A stretch of 64,000 bases of DNA from Mycobacterium sp. AZCC_0083 (GTDB lineage: Bacteria > Actinomycetota > Actinomycetes > Mycobacteriales > Mycobacteriaceae): contig NZ_JACHGP010000026.1 in assembly GCF_014202335.1 (NCBI RefSeq), forward strand, positions 1-64,000, given 5' to 3'. Numbering within the stretch: the stretch's first letter is position 1; the number at the start of each line of letters is the position of its first letter. The translations under genes were made by a program, and so were the position numbers. The notes below the pieces were generated by a model, which saw nothing but the letters and a program-made list of their open reading frames with translations, made no database searches and was not told the origin of the DNA. This document shows, piece after piece, positions 57,099-64,000 of the stretch.

Positions 57099-58241
57099 AT
57101 GACTTCAGTTCTGCTGGTGACCAATGACTTTCCGCCGCGTTCCGGCGGCATCCAGTCCTACCTTGAGAACCTGGTGGGCGGGCTGGTCAAGACGGGCACG
57201 CACACGCTGACGGTCTACGCACCGAAGTGGAAGGGATGCGAGGCCTTCGACCTCGAGGCCGCCACTGACGGCTATGAGGTGGTGCGTCATCCGACGACGT
57301 TGATGGTGCCCGAACCGTCGGTGGCGATACGGATGCGACGGCTGATCGCCAGCCACGACGTCGACACCGTGTGGTTCGGCGCCGCCGCGCCGCTGGCCCT
57401 GCTGGCGCCGCTGGCCCGCGACGCTGGGGCGAGCCGCGTGATCGCCAGCACGCACGGACACGAGGTGGGCTGGTCGATGTTGCCGCTAGCCCGAACGGCG
57501 TTGCGGCGCATCGGAAACGACACCGACGTGGTGACGTTCATCAGCCAGTACACCCGCGACAGGTTCGCCTCGGCGTTCGGGCCGCGAGCGGCTCTGGAAC
57601 GGCTGTCGCCTGGCGTCGACACGGATCGGTTCGAACCGGATTCCGTCGCACGTGCCGAATTGCGGGCGCGCTACCGGCTCGGCGAGCGGCCCGTCATCGT
57701 GTGCCTTTCGCGCCTGGTGCCGCGCAAGGGGCAGGACATGCTGATCCGCGCACTACCCGCGATCCGGCAAAGGATCGACGGTGCCGCCCTGGTGATCGTC
57801 GGGGGTGGGCCGTACCGCACCATGCTGCACCAGCTGGCGCACCAGTTCGGGGTCGCAGAACACGTGGTGTTCACCGACGGTGTGCCTGGCGACGAGCTGC
57901 CCGCGCACCATGCGATGGCCGACGTGTTCGCGATGCCATGCCGGACAAGGGGAGCGGGGCTGGACGTCGAGGGCCTCGGCATCGTCTATCTCGAGGCGTC
58001 GGCATCCGGCGTGCCCGTGGTGGCAGGCCGGTCCGGTGGCGCACCGGAGTCGGTGATCGACGGCGAGACGGGATTGGTCGTCGACGGTGGGGACGTCGGC
58101 GCCATCGCGGTCGCGGTCGGCGACCTGCTTGCCGATCCCGACCGGGCCACGCAGATGGGCGCGGCAGGCCGAAGATGGGTCGTCGAGAACTGGCAGTGGC
58201 ACACCAAGGCGCAGCGCCTCGGTGAACTACTGACCGGTTAG
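57099..58241 (+). CDS. pimB: Mannosyltransferase PimB' (GT4)
   Basis: A 380-residue GT-B glycosyltransferase (Rv2188c) that adds the second mannose to phosphatidylinositol mannoside from GDP-mannose. N-terminal LLVTNDFPPRSGGIQSYLEN, IASTHGHEVGWSML (catalytic His region), donor-site VCLSRLVPRKGQDMLIRALP, and GLGIVYLEASASGVPVVAGR with the E-x7-E pattern. It acts on the cytoplasmic membrane face. It converges on fadD15 with a 4-bp stop overlap. Confidence 0.95.
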   Translation: MTSVLLVTNDFPPRSGGIQSYLENLVGGLVKTGTHTLTVYAPKWKGCEAFDLEAATDGYEVVRHPTTLMVPEPSVAIRMRRLIASHDVDTVWFGAAAPLALLAPLARDAGASRVIASTHGHEVGWSMLPLARTALRRIGNDTDVVTFISQYTRDRFASAFGPRAALERLSPGVDTDRFEPDSVARAELRARYRLGERPVIVCLSRLVPRKGQDMLIRALPAIRQRIDGAALVIVGGGPYRTMLHQLAHQFGVAEHVVFTDGVPGDELPAHHAMADVFAMPCRTRGAGLDVEGLGIVYLEASASGVPVVAGRSGGAPESVIDGETGLVVDGGDVGAIAVAVGDLLADPDRATQMGAAGRRWVVENWQWHTKAQRLGELLTG

Positions 58242-60040
58242 CCCTTGCCGTAGAGCGCCTCGATGTCGCTCGCGAACTTTTCCGCAACGACCTTGCGCTT
58301 GACCTTCAGCGTCGGGGTGAGTTCGCCGGTGTCCTCGGTGAAGTCGACCGGCAGGATGCGGAACTTGCGGATCGACTCGGCATGCGACACCGCCTGGTTG
58401 GCTTCCTTGACGGCCAGCTCGACCTCGGCCGTCAGGTCCGGGTCCTCTGCCAGGTCGCCGACGGAAGCTCCCACGTCCTTGCCGTTGCGGGTCTTCCACG
58501 CGGGGAAGGCCTCCGGGTCGATGGTGATGAGCGCCGCGATGAACGGCTGCGCGTCCCCGACGACCAAGGCCTGGCTGATCAACGGGTGTGCGCGCAGCCG
58601 GTCCTCGAGCAGAGCCGGGGCCACGTTCTTGCCGCCGGCCGTGACGATGATCTCCTTCTTGCGGCCGACGATGGTCAGGAAGCCGTTGTCGTCGATCGCC
58701 CCGAGATCACCCGTGTGGAACCAACCATCGGAGAACACGGCGTCGGTCTCGGTCTGGTTGTGCCAGTAGCCGCCGAACACCACGCCGCCGCGGACCAGAA
58801 GTTCGCCGTCGTCATTGATCCGCATGCTGTTGCCGCCCAACAACTTTCCAACCGAACCGACCTTGAGGCCGTCGACCCGGTTCACGGTGATGGCGGCACT
58901 GGTCTCGGTCAGCCCGTAGCCCTCGTAGATGGTCAGGCCGACACCCCGGTAGAAGTGCCCGAGGCGTGCGCCGAGCGGGGCGCCGCCGGAGATGGCCGCG
59001 CGGCAGTTGCCGCCGAGCGCGGCGCGCAGCTTGCCGTAGACCAGCTTGTCGAACACCGCGTGCTTGGCCTTGAGCAGCAGGCCCGCGCCGCCGGTGTCCT
59101 GAGCCTGGCTCCACTCGATCGCCGTGGCCGCCGCGATCTCGAAGATCCGGCCCTTTCCGTCGTTGCGGGCGTTCTGCTCGGCGGTGTTGTAGACCTTCTC
59201 GAACACCCGGGGCACCGAGACCACCAGCGATGGCTTGAACACCCCAAGCGTGGGCACCAGGTTCTTCACGTCGCTGGTGAATCCCAGCGTCACGTTGTTG
59301 CTGAACGCCGAGATGGTGATGGCGCGGGCAAGGACGTGGGCCAGGGGGAGGAACACCAGCAGCTTCTCGCCCTTGTCCAGCAGTGCAGGGAAGCAGGCCT
59401 TTGCGCCGCGCATCTCGTAGAGCAGGTTCGAATGGGTCAGCTGGCAGCCCTTGGGCCTACCGGTGGTACCCGACGTGTAGACGAGCGTCGCGACGTCGAC
59501 CGACTTGATGGCCGAGAGCCGGGCCGTCAGCTCGGCCGGGTCGGTGGCCGCGCCTGCGTCGGCCAGCTCCTCGAGTGCGGCCGGACCGATTCCATCGATC
59601 CGGAGGATCTTGCGCAGCTCCGGTAGGTCGCCCTTGAGCTCTTCGATCTTGTCGGCGTGCCCGTCGGTCTCGGCGAACGCCACGACGGCACCGGAGTCGG
59701 AGAGCACGAAGCTGATCTGCTCGGCCGAGGAGGTTTCGTAGATCGGGACGGTGACCGCGCCGATGGACAGGATCGCGAAGTCGATGATCGGCCACTCGTA
59801 GCGGGTCGCGGACAGTATCGCGACGCGGTCACCGGGTTGGACGCCTTCGGCGATCAGACCCAAGGCGGTCGATCGGACCTGCGCGGCCACCTGGGCGCTG
59901 GTGACGTTCGACCATGTCCCGTTGATCAGCCGTTGAATGATCACGTGGTTGGGATCGTCGCGCTCGTGGTCGAACACGGAGCTGACGACGGTGTCGTTGT
60001 CGCCGACGGTGAACGAAGCGGGAACACTGAACTCGAGCAC
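58238..60040 (-). CDS. fadD15: Long-chain fatty acyl-CoA synthetase
   Basis: A 600-residue ANL-superfamily enzyme (Rv2187-like). AMP-binding motif VYTSGTTGRPKGCQLTHSNL, then VFLPLAHVLARAI, YEGYGLTETSAAITVNRVDG, the hinge DGWFHTGDLGAIDDNGFL, the acyl-CoA loop IVGRKKEIIVTAGGKNVAP, and the C-terminal lysine in LTPTLKVKRKVV. It activates long-chain fatty acids for lipid synthesis or beta-oxidation. GTG start with GAGAGG 8 bases upstream. It is divergent from the SRPBCC genes. Confidence 0.95.
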   Translation of the reverse strand: MLEFSVPASFTVGDNDTVVSSVFDHERDDPNHVIIQRLINGTWSNVTSAQVAAQVRSTALGLIAEGVQPGDRVAILSATRYEWPIIDFAILSIGAVTVPIYETSSAEQISFVLSDSGAVVAFAETDGHADKIEELKGDLPELRKILRIDGIGPAALEELADAGAATDPAELTARLSAIKSVDVATLVYTSGTTGRPKGCQLTHSNLLYEMRGAKACFPALLDKGEKLLVFLPLAHVLARAITISAFSNNVTLGFTSDVKNLVPTLGVFKPSLVVSVPRVFEKVYNTAEQNARNDGKGRIFEIAAATAIEWSQAQDTGGAGLLLKAKHAVFDKLVYGKLRAALGGNCRAAISGGAPLGARLGHFYRGVGLTIYEGYGLTETSAAITVNRVDGLKVGSVGKLLGGNSMRINDDGELLVRGGVVFGGYWHNQTETDAVFSDGWFHTGDLGAIDDNGFLTIVGRKKEIIVTAGGKNVAPALLEDRLRAHPLISQALVVGDAQPFIAALITIDPEAFPAWKTRNGKDVGASVGDLAEDPDLTAEVELAVKEANQAVSHAESIRKFRILPVDFTEDTGELTPTLKVKRKVVAEKFASDIEALYGKG

Positions 60041-60139
60041 GGTCGTTGCCTCTCAGCAGTGGTAGCGGCATTGCCTGCGAATAGCCTAGTCGGCGGCCTA
60101 GTCACACCGACGGCCTCTCGTGTGTGAAGCTGTTCTGCG

Positions 60140-60529
60140 ATGAACAGCATCCAGATCGCGGACGAGACCTTCGTCTGCGCCGACCCGGTCGAGGTCGGCG
60201 CTGCGGTTGCCGACCCCGCGAACTGGCGGCGGTGGTGGCCGGACCTTCGGCTGACGGTGGTCGAGGACCGCGGTCCGATCGGGCACCGCTGGACGGTGAC
60301 CGGCGCGTTGACCGGGACCATGGAGGTGTGGCTGGAGCCCGTCCTCGACGGCGTCGTCCTGCACTACTTCCTGCACGCCGAGCCTTCGGGTGCGACGGCA
60401 TGGGAGCTGTCCAGGATGGACCTGGCCAAGGCGAACCACAGGCGCCGGGTGGCTGGCAAGAACATGGCCTTCGAGGTGAAACGCAAACTGGAGGAAACCC
60501 GCCCGGTCGGGGTCTCCCGGCTGGCGTGA
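60140..60529 (+). CDS. SRPBCC (START-like) family protein, Rv2186c-like
   Basis: A 129-residue polyketide-cyclase/dehydrase-like fold: IQIADETFVCADPVEVGAAV, NWRRWWPDLRLTVVEDRG, GTMEVWLEPVLDGVVLHYFL, and a C-terminal helix with KANHRRRVAGKNMAFEVKRK. The fold has a hydrophobic pocket for lipids or polyketides. It is the first of two SRPBCC genes in a row, beside fadD15 and upstream of an ArsA-like ATPase and an acyltransferase. The ligand is unknown. Confidence 0.85.
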   Translation: MNSIQIADETFVCADPVEVGAAVADPANWRRWWPDLRLTVVEDRGPIGHRWTVTGALTGTMEVWLEPVLDGVVLHYFLHAEPSGATAWELSRMDLAKANHRRRVAGKNMAFEVKRKLEETRPVGVSRLA

Positions 60530-60623
60530 CCACCCGTCGGGGATTGACGGTTGCGGGTACATTTTTGTGCTGAAGGGCGCGGATCTGCCCTCCAGCGCAC
60601 CGAGCGACCCGGGAAGAGAACAC

Positions 60624-61061
60624 GTGGCGGACAAGACTGCGCAGACGATCTACATCGATGCCGACCCGGCGACCGTGATGGACGTCATCGCCGACATCGG
60701 GACGTACCCGGACTGGGTCAAGGAGTACAAGGAGACCGAGGTCCTCGACGTCGACGACGCGGGCTACCCGCGCACGGCGCGACTGCTGCTCGACGCCGCG
60801 GTGCTCAAGGACACCATGGTGCTGGCCTACGTCTGGCCCGCGGACCGCAAGTCGGTCACCTGGTCGCTGGTATCGAGCTCCCTGTTGAGGGCGTTGGATG
60901 GATCGTATCGCTTGTCGCCCAAGGGTTCTGGTACGGATGTCACCTACGAGCTGTCGGTCGACCTGATCATCCCGATGATCGGTCTGCTCAAGCGCAAGGC
61001 CGAGCGCAGGCTCACCGATACCGCGTTGAAGGATCTCAAGAAACGAGTCGAGGCTGAGTGA
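60624..61061 (+). CDS. SRPBCC family protein (TB16.3/Rv2185c-like)
   Basis: A 145-residue cyclase/START-like protein: ADKTAQTIYIDADPATVMDV, YPDWVKEYKETEVLDVDDAG, SLLRALDGSYRLSPKGSGTD and a basic C-terminal helix LKRKAERRLTDTALKDLKKR. GTG 60624 follows GGGAAGAG and matches the N-terminus of the M. tuberculosis protein. The stop overlaps the next GTG (GTGA). It may bind a lipid and dock on the membrane through its basic helix; this is inference. Confidence 0.9.
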   Translation: MADKTAQTIYIDADPATVMDVIADIGTYPDWVKEYKETEVLDVDDAGYPRTARLLLDAAVLKDTMVLAYVWPADRKSVTWSLVSSSLLRALDGSYRLSPKGSGTDVTYELSVDLIIPMIGLLKRKAERRLTDTALKDLKKRVEAE

Positions 61062-62329
61062 TCGCAACTGATCCCGACCCGGCCGCCGCCGTACGGATCA
61101 GTCTCTTCGTCGGCAAGGGCGGGGTAGGCAAGTCCACGTTGGCGACCGCTACCGCCGTGCGCGACGCGCGCGCCGGCGAGCGGGTGCTGATCGTGTCGAC
61201 CGATCAGGCGCACTCCACGGGTGACGTGCTCGGCGCGACGGTGACGCCGACCGGCGAGCCACTTCCGACCCGCGTGCTGGCCGACCTGGACGTCGGCGCG
61301 GGTGGCGGATTCCTCGATGCGCTGGCTCTGGACACCCTGGCGCTGTTGGAAGTCCGCTGGCGTGAGGTGGCAGGCGTCCTGGCCGCCAGGTTCCCCGAAT
61401 CCGACTTGGGAAACGTTGCACCAGAGGAGCTTTCGGCATTCCCGGGGATTCAAGAGGTGCTCGGCCTGAACGAGGTGGCCGACCTCGCCGACTCGGGCCG
61501 GTGGGATCACGTGGTCGTCGACTGCGCATCGACGGCCGACGCGATGCGCATGCTGACCCTGCCCGCCACGTTCGGCCTCTACCTGGAGCGCGCCTGGCCC
61601 AGGCACCGCAGGCTGTCGCTGGCGGCGCAGGACGCCCGGTCCACCGGCGCGGTCGAGTTGCTGGAGCGGATCAGCGCGGCAACGGAGCGACTCGGATCCC
61701 TGCTGGTGGACGGATCGCGCGTCCGCGCGCACCTGGTGCTCACCCCGGAGCGGGTGGTGGCCGCCGAAGCGGTGCGCACCCTCGGCTCGTTGGCTTTGAT
61801 GGGCGTGTCCGTCGACGAGCTCATCGTGAATCAAATTCTGATGCAGGACGATTCATACGAGTACCGCAACCTGCCAGAACACCCGGCATTCGACTGGTAC
61901 ACCGAGCGCATCTCCGAACAGCGGGCGGTACTCGACGAGCTCGACACCGCCATCGGCGACGTCAAGCTCGTGCTGGTGCCGCACCTGCCGGGTGAGCCGA
62001 TCGGGCCGAAGGCGCTTGGCGAGCTGTTGGACAGCGCCCGCAGCAGGGACGGCTCGCCGCCGCCAGGGCCGCTGCGACCCGTCGTCGACCGCGAATCGGG
62101 CTCCGGGCTCGATGCGATCTATCGGTTGCAGCTAGAGTTGCCGCAGGTCGATTCCGGCGCGCTGACGCTGGGCCGGGTCGACGATGACTTGATCATCGGC
62201 GCCGGAGGCATGCGGCGGCGGGTTCGGTTGGCGTCCGTGCTGCGGCGATGCATCGTGGTGGACGCCCAGCTGCGTGGCAGCGAGCTGACGGTACGTTTTC
62301 GACCAGATCCGGAGGTGTGGCCGGCGTGA
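61058..62329 (+). CDS. ArsA/GET3-like P-loop ATPase (Rv2184c-like)
   Basis: A 423-residue SIMIBI-class ATPase. Deviant Walker A: LFVGKGGVGKSTLATATAVR; switch regions VSTDQAHSTGDVLG and HVVVDCASTADAMRMLTLPA; then VNQILMQDDSYEYRNLPEHP and VPHLPGEPIGPKAL. No anion-binding Cys cluster or partner ArsB is present, so arsenic transport is unlikely; a chaperone-like or membrane-targeting role beside the SRPBCC and acyltransferase genes is more plausible. The end carries a beta-rich alpha-crystallin-like segment (VDDDLIIGAGGMRRRVRLAS), as in other actinobacterial members. GTG start coupled to the preceding gene. Confidence 0.88.
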   Translation: MIATDPDPAAAVRISLFVGKGGVGKSTLATATAVRDARAGERVLIVSTDQAHSTGDVLGATVTPTGEPLPTRVLADLDVGAGGGFLDALALDTLALLEVRWREVAGVLAARFPESDLGNVAPEELSAFPGIQEVLGLNEVADLADSGRWDHVVVDCASTADAMRMLTLPATFGLYLERAWPRHRRLSLAAQDARSTGAVELLERISAATERLGSLLVDGSRVRAHLVLTPERVVAAEAVRTLGSLALMGVSVDELIVNQILMQDDSYEYRNLPEHPAFDWYTERISEQRAVLDELDTAIGDVKLVLVPHLPGEPIGPKALGELLDSARSRDGSPPPGPLRPVVDRESGSGLDAIYRLQLELPQVDSGALTLGRVDDDLIIGAGGMRRRVRLASVLRRCIVVDAQLRGSELTVRFRPDPEVWPA

Positions 62330-62691
62330 GTGGGTCTCACTCTGACATTGGTCCGGAATTGCGACAATTGGCGCAGACCATCCTGGACCAGCTCGACCCG
62401 GCGGTACGCCTCGCAGCGGCGCGGCTATCGGCCGGTGGCGATGGCAAGTGCCAACAGGTGTGGTGCCCGGTGTGTGCGCTGGCGGCGCTGGTGAACGGCG
62501 AGCAGCACCCGATGCTGAGCGTGATCGCCGAGCACAGCGTCGCGCTGTTGGCGGTCGTCAGAGCAATGGCCGACAGTGCCGGTGCCTCCGAGACGCCCGA
62601 GCCGCCCAGCACGCCGGACGGTCCACCCGACGAGCCGCCGCCCGCAGGGCCCGGCCGATATCAGCACATCCCGGTGACCGTCGAGGAGTGA
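62326..62691 (+). CDS. Conserved actinobacterial hypothetical protein (Rv2183c-like)
   Basis: A 121-residue protein. A helical N-terminal part (ELRQLAQTILDQLDPAVRLA) leads to CQQVWCPVCALAALVNGEQH, with three Cys that could form a small zinc-binding site, then HSVALLAVVRAMADSAG and a disordered Pro-rich tail. The GTG overlaps the stop of the ATPase gene (GTGA) and has GGAGG nine bases upstream. Function unknown; the constant location suggests it works with the ATPase. Confidence 0.82.
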   Translation: MSGSHSDIGPELRQLAQTILDQLDPAVRLAAARLSAGGDGKCQQVWCPVCALAALVNGEQHPMLSVIAEHSVALLAVVRAMADSAGASETPEPPSTPDGPPDEPPPAGPGRYQHIPVTVEE

Positions 62692-62788
62692 CTCGCGCAC
62701 CCAGGACCGCGGTCTACGTGGTCGCAGCCACGGAGCGTGGGTAAAGTTGTCGCAGGGCACCGTCCGGGCGCCCGACGCGGGAGGTTCG

Positions 62789-63517
62789 ATGTGGTATTGG
62801 CTGTTCAAGTACATCTTCATGGGACCCCTGCTTTCGCTGTTGGGTCGCCCGAAAGTTGTAGGGCTGGAATACGTTCCGGACTCCGGTCCAGTCATCCTGG
62901 CCAGTAACCACCTCGCCGTCGCCGACAGCTTCTACCTGTGTCTGGTGGTGAGGCGGCGGATCACCTACCTTGCCAAGGCCGAGTACTTCACCGGCACCGG
63001 CATCAAGGGCTGGTTCAGCCGCTGGTTCTACACCGCAGCGGGTCAGGTGCCGATCGACCGCACCGACGCCGATTCCGCGCAGGCCGCGCTTGTCACGGCC
63101 GAGCGCGTGCTGAGCCAGGGCAAGGTGCTCGGCATGTACCCGGAGGGCACCCGCTCGCCCGACGGCCGGTTGTACAAGGGCAAGACGGGGCTGGCCCGAC
63201 TCGCGCTGGAGACCGGCGTTCCGGTCATCCCCGTCGCGATGGTCGGCACCGACGTCGTCAACCCGCCCGGCACCAAGATGTGGCGGTTCGGTCGTGTCGA
63301 GGTCAGGTTGGGCAAGCCCATGGACTTCAGCCGGTTCGAGGGTCTGGCAGGCAACCGGTTCATCGAGCGTGCCGTGATCGACGAGGTCGTCTACGAGCTG
63401 ATGCAGCTGTCCGGCCAGGAGTACGTCGACCTGTACGCGGCCGACGTCAAGGACAGCGAGGACGGCCCGAACGACGGCAAGCCGGCCGCCCGTTTCCCGA
63501 CCACTGCGGCGGGTTAG
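62789..63517 (+). CDS. PlsC-type 1-acyl-glycerol-3-phosphate acyltransferase family protein (Rv2182c-like)
   Basis: A 242-residue acyltransferase with motif I NHLAVADSF (HX4D), motif II around KAEYFTGTGIKGWFSRWFY, motif III MYPEGTRSPDGRLYKGKTG and motif IV VPVIPVAMVGT. It starts with a membrane-associated helix (WYWLFKYIFMGPLLSLLG). ATG 62789 is preceded by GGAGG at ideal distance and is preferred to a GTG-like start 14 codons upstream. It probably acylates a lysophospholipid or glycerolipid. Its stop overlaps the convergent mannosyltransferase gene by 4 bp. Confidence 0.92.
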   Translation: MWYWLFKYIFMGPLLSLLGRPKVVGLEYVPDSGPVILASNHLAVADSFYLCLVVRRRITYLAKAEYFTGTGIKGWFSRWFYTAAGQVPIDRTDADSAQAALVTAERVLSQGKVLGMYPEGTRSPDGRLYKGKTGLARLALETGVPVIPVAMVGTDVVNPPGTKMWRFGRVEVRLGKPMDFSRFEGLAGNRFIERAVIDEVVYELMQLSGQEYVDLYAADVKDSEDGPNDGKPAARFPTTAAG

Positions 63518-64000
63518 TTCGCCGCAACGACCGGGGCTGCGTCGCGGGCAGCCCTCCTCGTCTGATGCGCAGGCCCGGTGATGGCACCGGCCACTGAACC
63601 GATCATCACGATCACGACGATCGCCCACCACAGGTAGGAATCGCCTGCCAGCTGGCGCAACAACGACGCGGACGTCTCGTGGTGCTTGGGCATCAGCGTG
63701 ATCGGCGTCCAGATCAGCAATGCCATGCCCGCAGCCGTGACCGCCGCCAGCGCGATGTTGCGGTGCCGGTAGGCCACCACGGTGGTCACCAGGATCGTCG
63801 GCAGCGTCCACACCCAGTGGTGCGACCACGACACCGGCGAGACGATCAATCCGAACATGGCGACGCACACCAGGGCCAGGACGGCCGCCTCGCCGGCCCG
63901 TGCATCCGAGCCTTCGGGCCCCGTCGCCTTGAGCACCCGATTGGCCGCCCACACCACGAGCGCCAGCACCGCGAAGCTCGCGACGACCCACACCACGAAC
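63514..64000 (-). CDS. GT-C alpha-(1,2)-mannosyltransferase-like membrane protein, 3' part only
   Basis: The last 160 or so residues of a polytopic protein that runs off the right edge. At least four membrane helices are seen (VVASFAVLALVVWAANRVLK; AAVLALVCVAMFGLIVSPVS; about 65-100; AIVVIVMIGSVAGAITGPAH). The SPVSWSHHWVW loop is typical of DUF2029/PimE-like GT-C enzymes. By position it corresponds to Rv2181, which adds alpha-1,2-mannose branches in lipomannan and LAM synthesis. The catalytic Asp near the N-terminus lies outside the window. Confidence 0.85.
   Translation of the reverse strand, partial: FVVWVVASFAVLALVVWAANRVLKATGPEGSDARAGEAAVLALVCVAMFGLIVSPVSWSHHWVWTLPTILVTTVVAYRHRNIALAAVTAAGMALLIWTPITLMPKHHETSASLLRQLAGDSYLWWAIVVIVMIGSVAGAITGPAHQTRRAARDAAPVVAAN

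Noticed and set aside
61058..62329. Arsenite-pumping ATPase ArsA
   Set aside because: The metalloid-binding cysteines and an ArsB partner are missing; only the P-loop ATPase core is shared.

Overview
This is a GC-rich (mid to high 60s % by eye) actinobacterial chromosome segment from a Mycobacterium, most likely a rapid grower of the Mycolicibacterium type. The order of conserved genes follows, in mirror image, the M. tuberculosis stretch from about Rv2226 down to Rv2181: rnpB, the CYTH-CHAD protein, panB, caeA/hip1 with its paralog, glnA2, glnE, glnA1, an RDD protein, a DUF4191 protein, lipA-lipB, dlaT, pepB, gcvT, ilvE, cobS-cobT, glycerate kinase, a HesB-type Fe-S protein, adoK, asnB, ctaC-ctaF-mmpS3, qcrC-qcrA-qcrB, ctaE, trpD, an exonuclease/GIY-YIG protein, ripC, pimB', fadD15, two SRPBCC proteins, an ArsA-like ATPase, a PlsC acyltransferase and the end of a GT-C mannosyltransferase. 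Rv numbers are quoted from memory. Most of the window is therefore core metabolism and envelope biogenesis.

Accessory DNA interrupts this backbone in four places. (1) Bases 1-1970 hold a truncated frame, a DUF6632 membrane protein and an AraC/VOC pair next to rnpB. (2) Bases 4046-9063, between the CYTH-CHAD gene and panB, hold a nitrogen-scavenging cluster: two DUF1989 proteins (UAAP1 and UAAP2, the carboxyguanidine deiminase type) and a carboxyltransferase protein equal to the C-terminal half of urea/guanidine carboxylase. A divergent TetR regulator shares a control region holding two matched operators and a GlnR-like box; an enoyl-CoA hydratase follows. (3) Bases 10073-11464 hold a wax ester synthase/DGAT. 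(4) Bases 20565-24274, between the glnE operon and glnA1, hold a 5'-truncated methyltransferase, doxX, an organomercurial-resistance cassette (merR, a small thioredoxin-like protein, merB) and a broken tyrosine recombinase.

Nitrogen control is the main theme of the first 26 kb. GlnE (adenylyltransferase), GlnA1 (its target, with the Tyr site) and GlnA2 (no Tyr site) are all present. A four-half-site GlnR-type box sits upstream of glnA1, with similar but weaker patterns upstream of glnA2 and of the UAAP operon.

From 26 to 46 kb come lipoate synthesis and its consumer DlaT, glycine cleavage, branched-chain amino acid and cobalamin genes, then AdoK, AsnB and the start of the respiratory block. 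From 44 to 51.6 kb the cytochrome bcc-aa3 branch is encoded in two clusters (ctaC-ctaF and ctaE-qcrC-qcrA-qcrB). From 55 kb on come cell-wall hydrolase, PIM-mannosyltransferase and lipid-handling genes. Many start codons lie 6-7 nt downstream of a TANNNT-like hexamer with no Shine-Dalgarno sequence, a leaderless layout expected in mycobacteria. I saw no tRNA genes, intact insertion sequences, prophage or CRISPR array.
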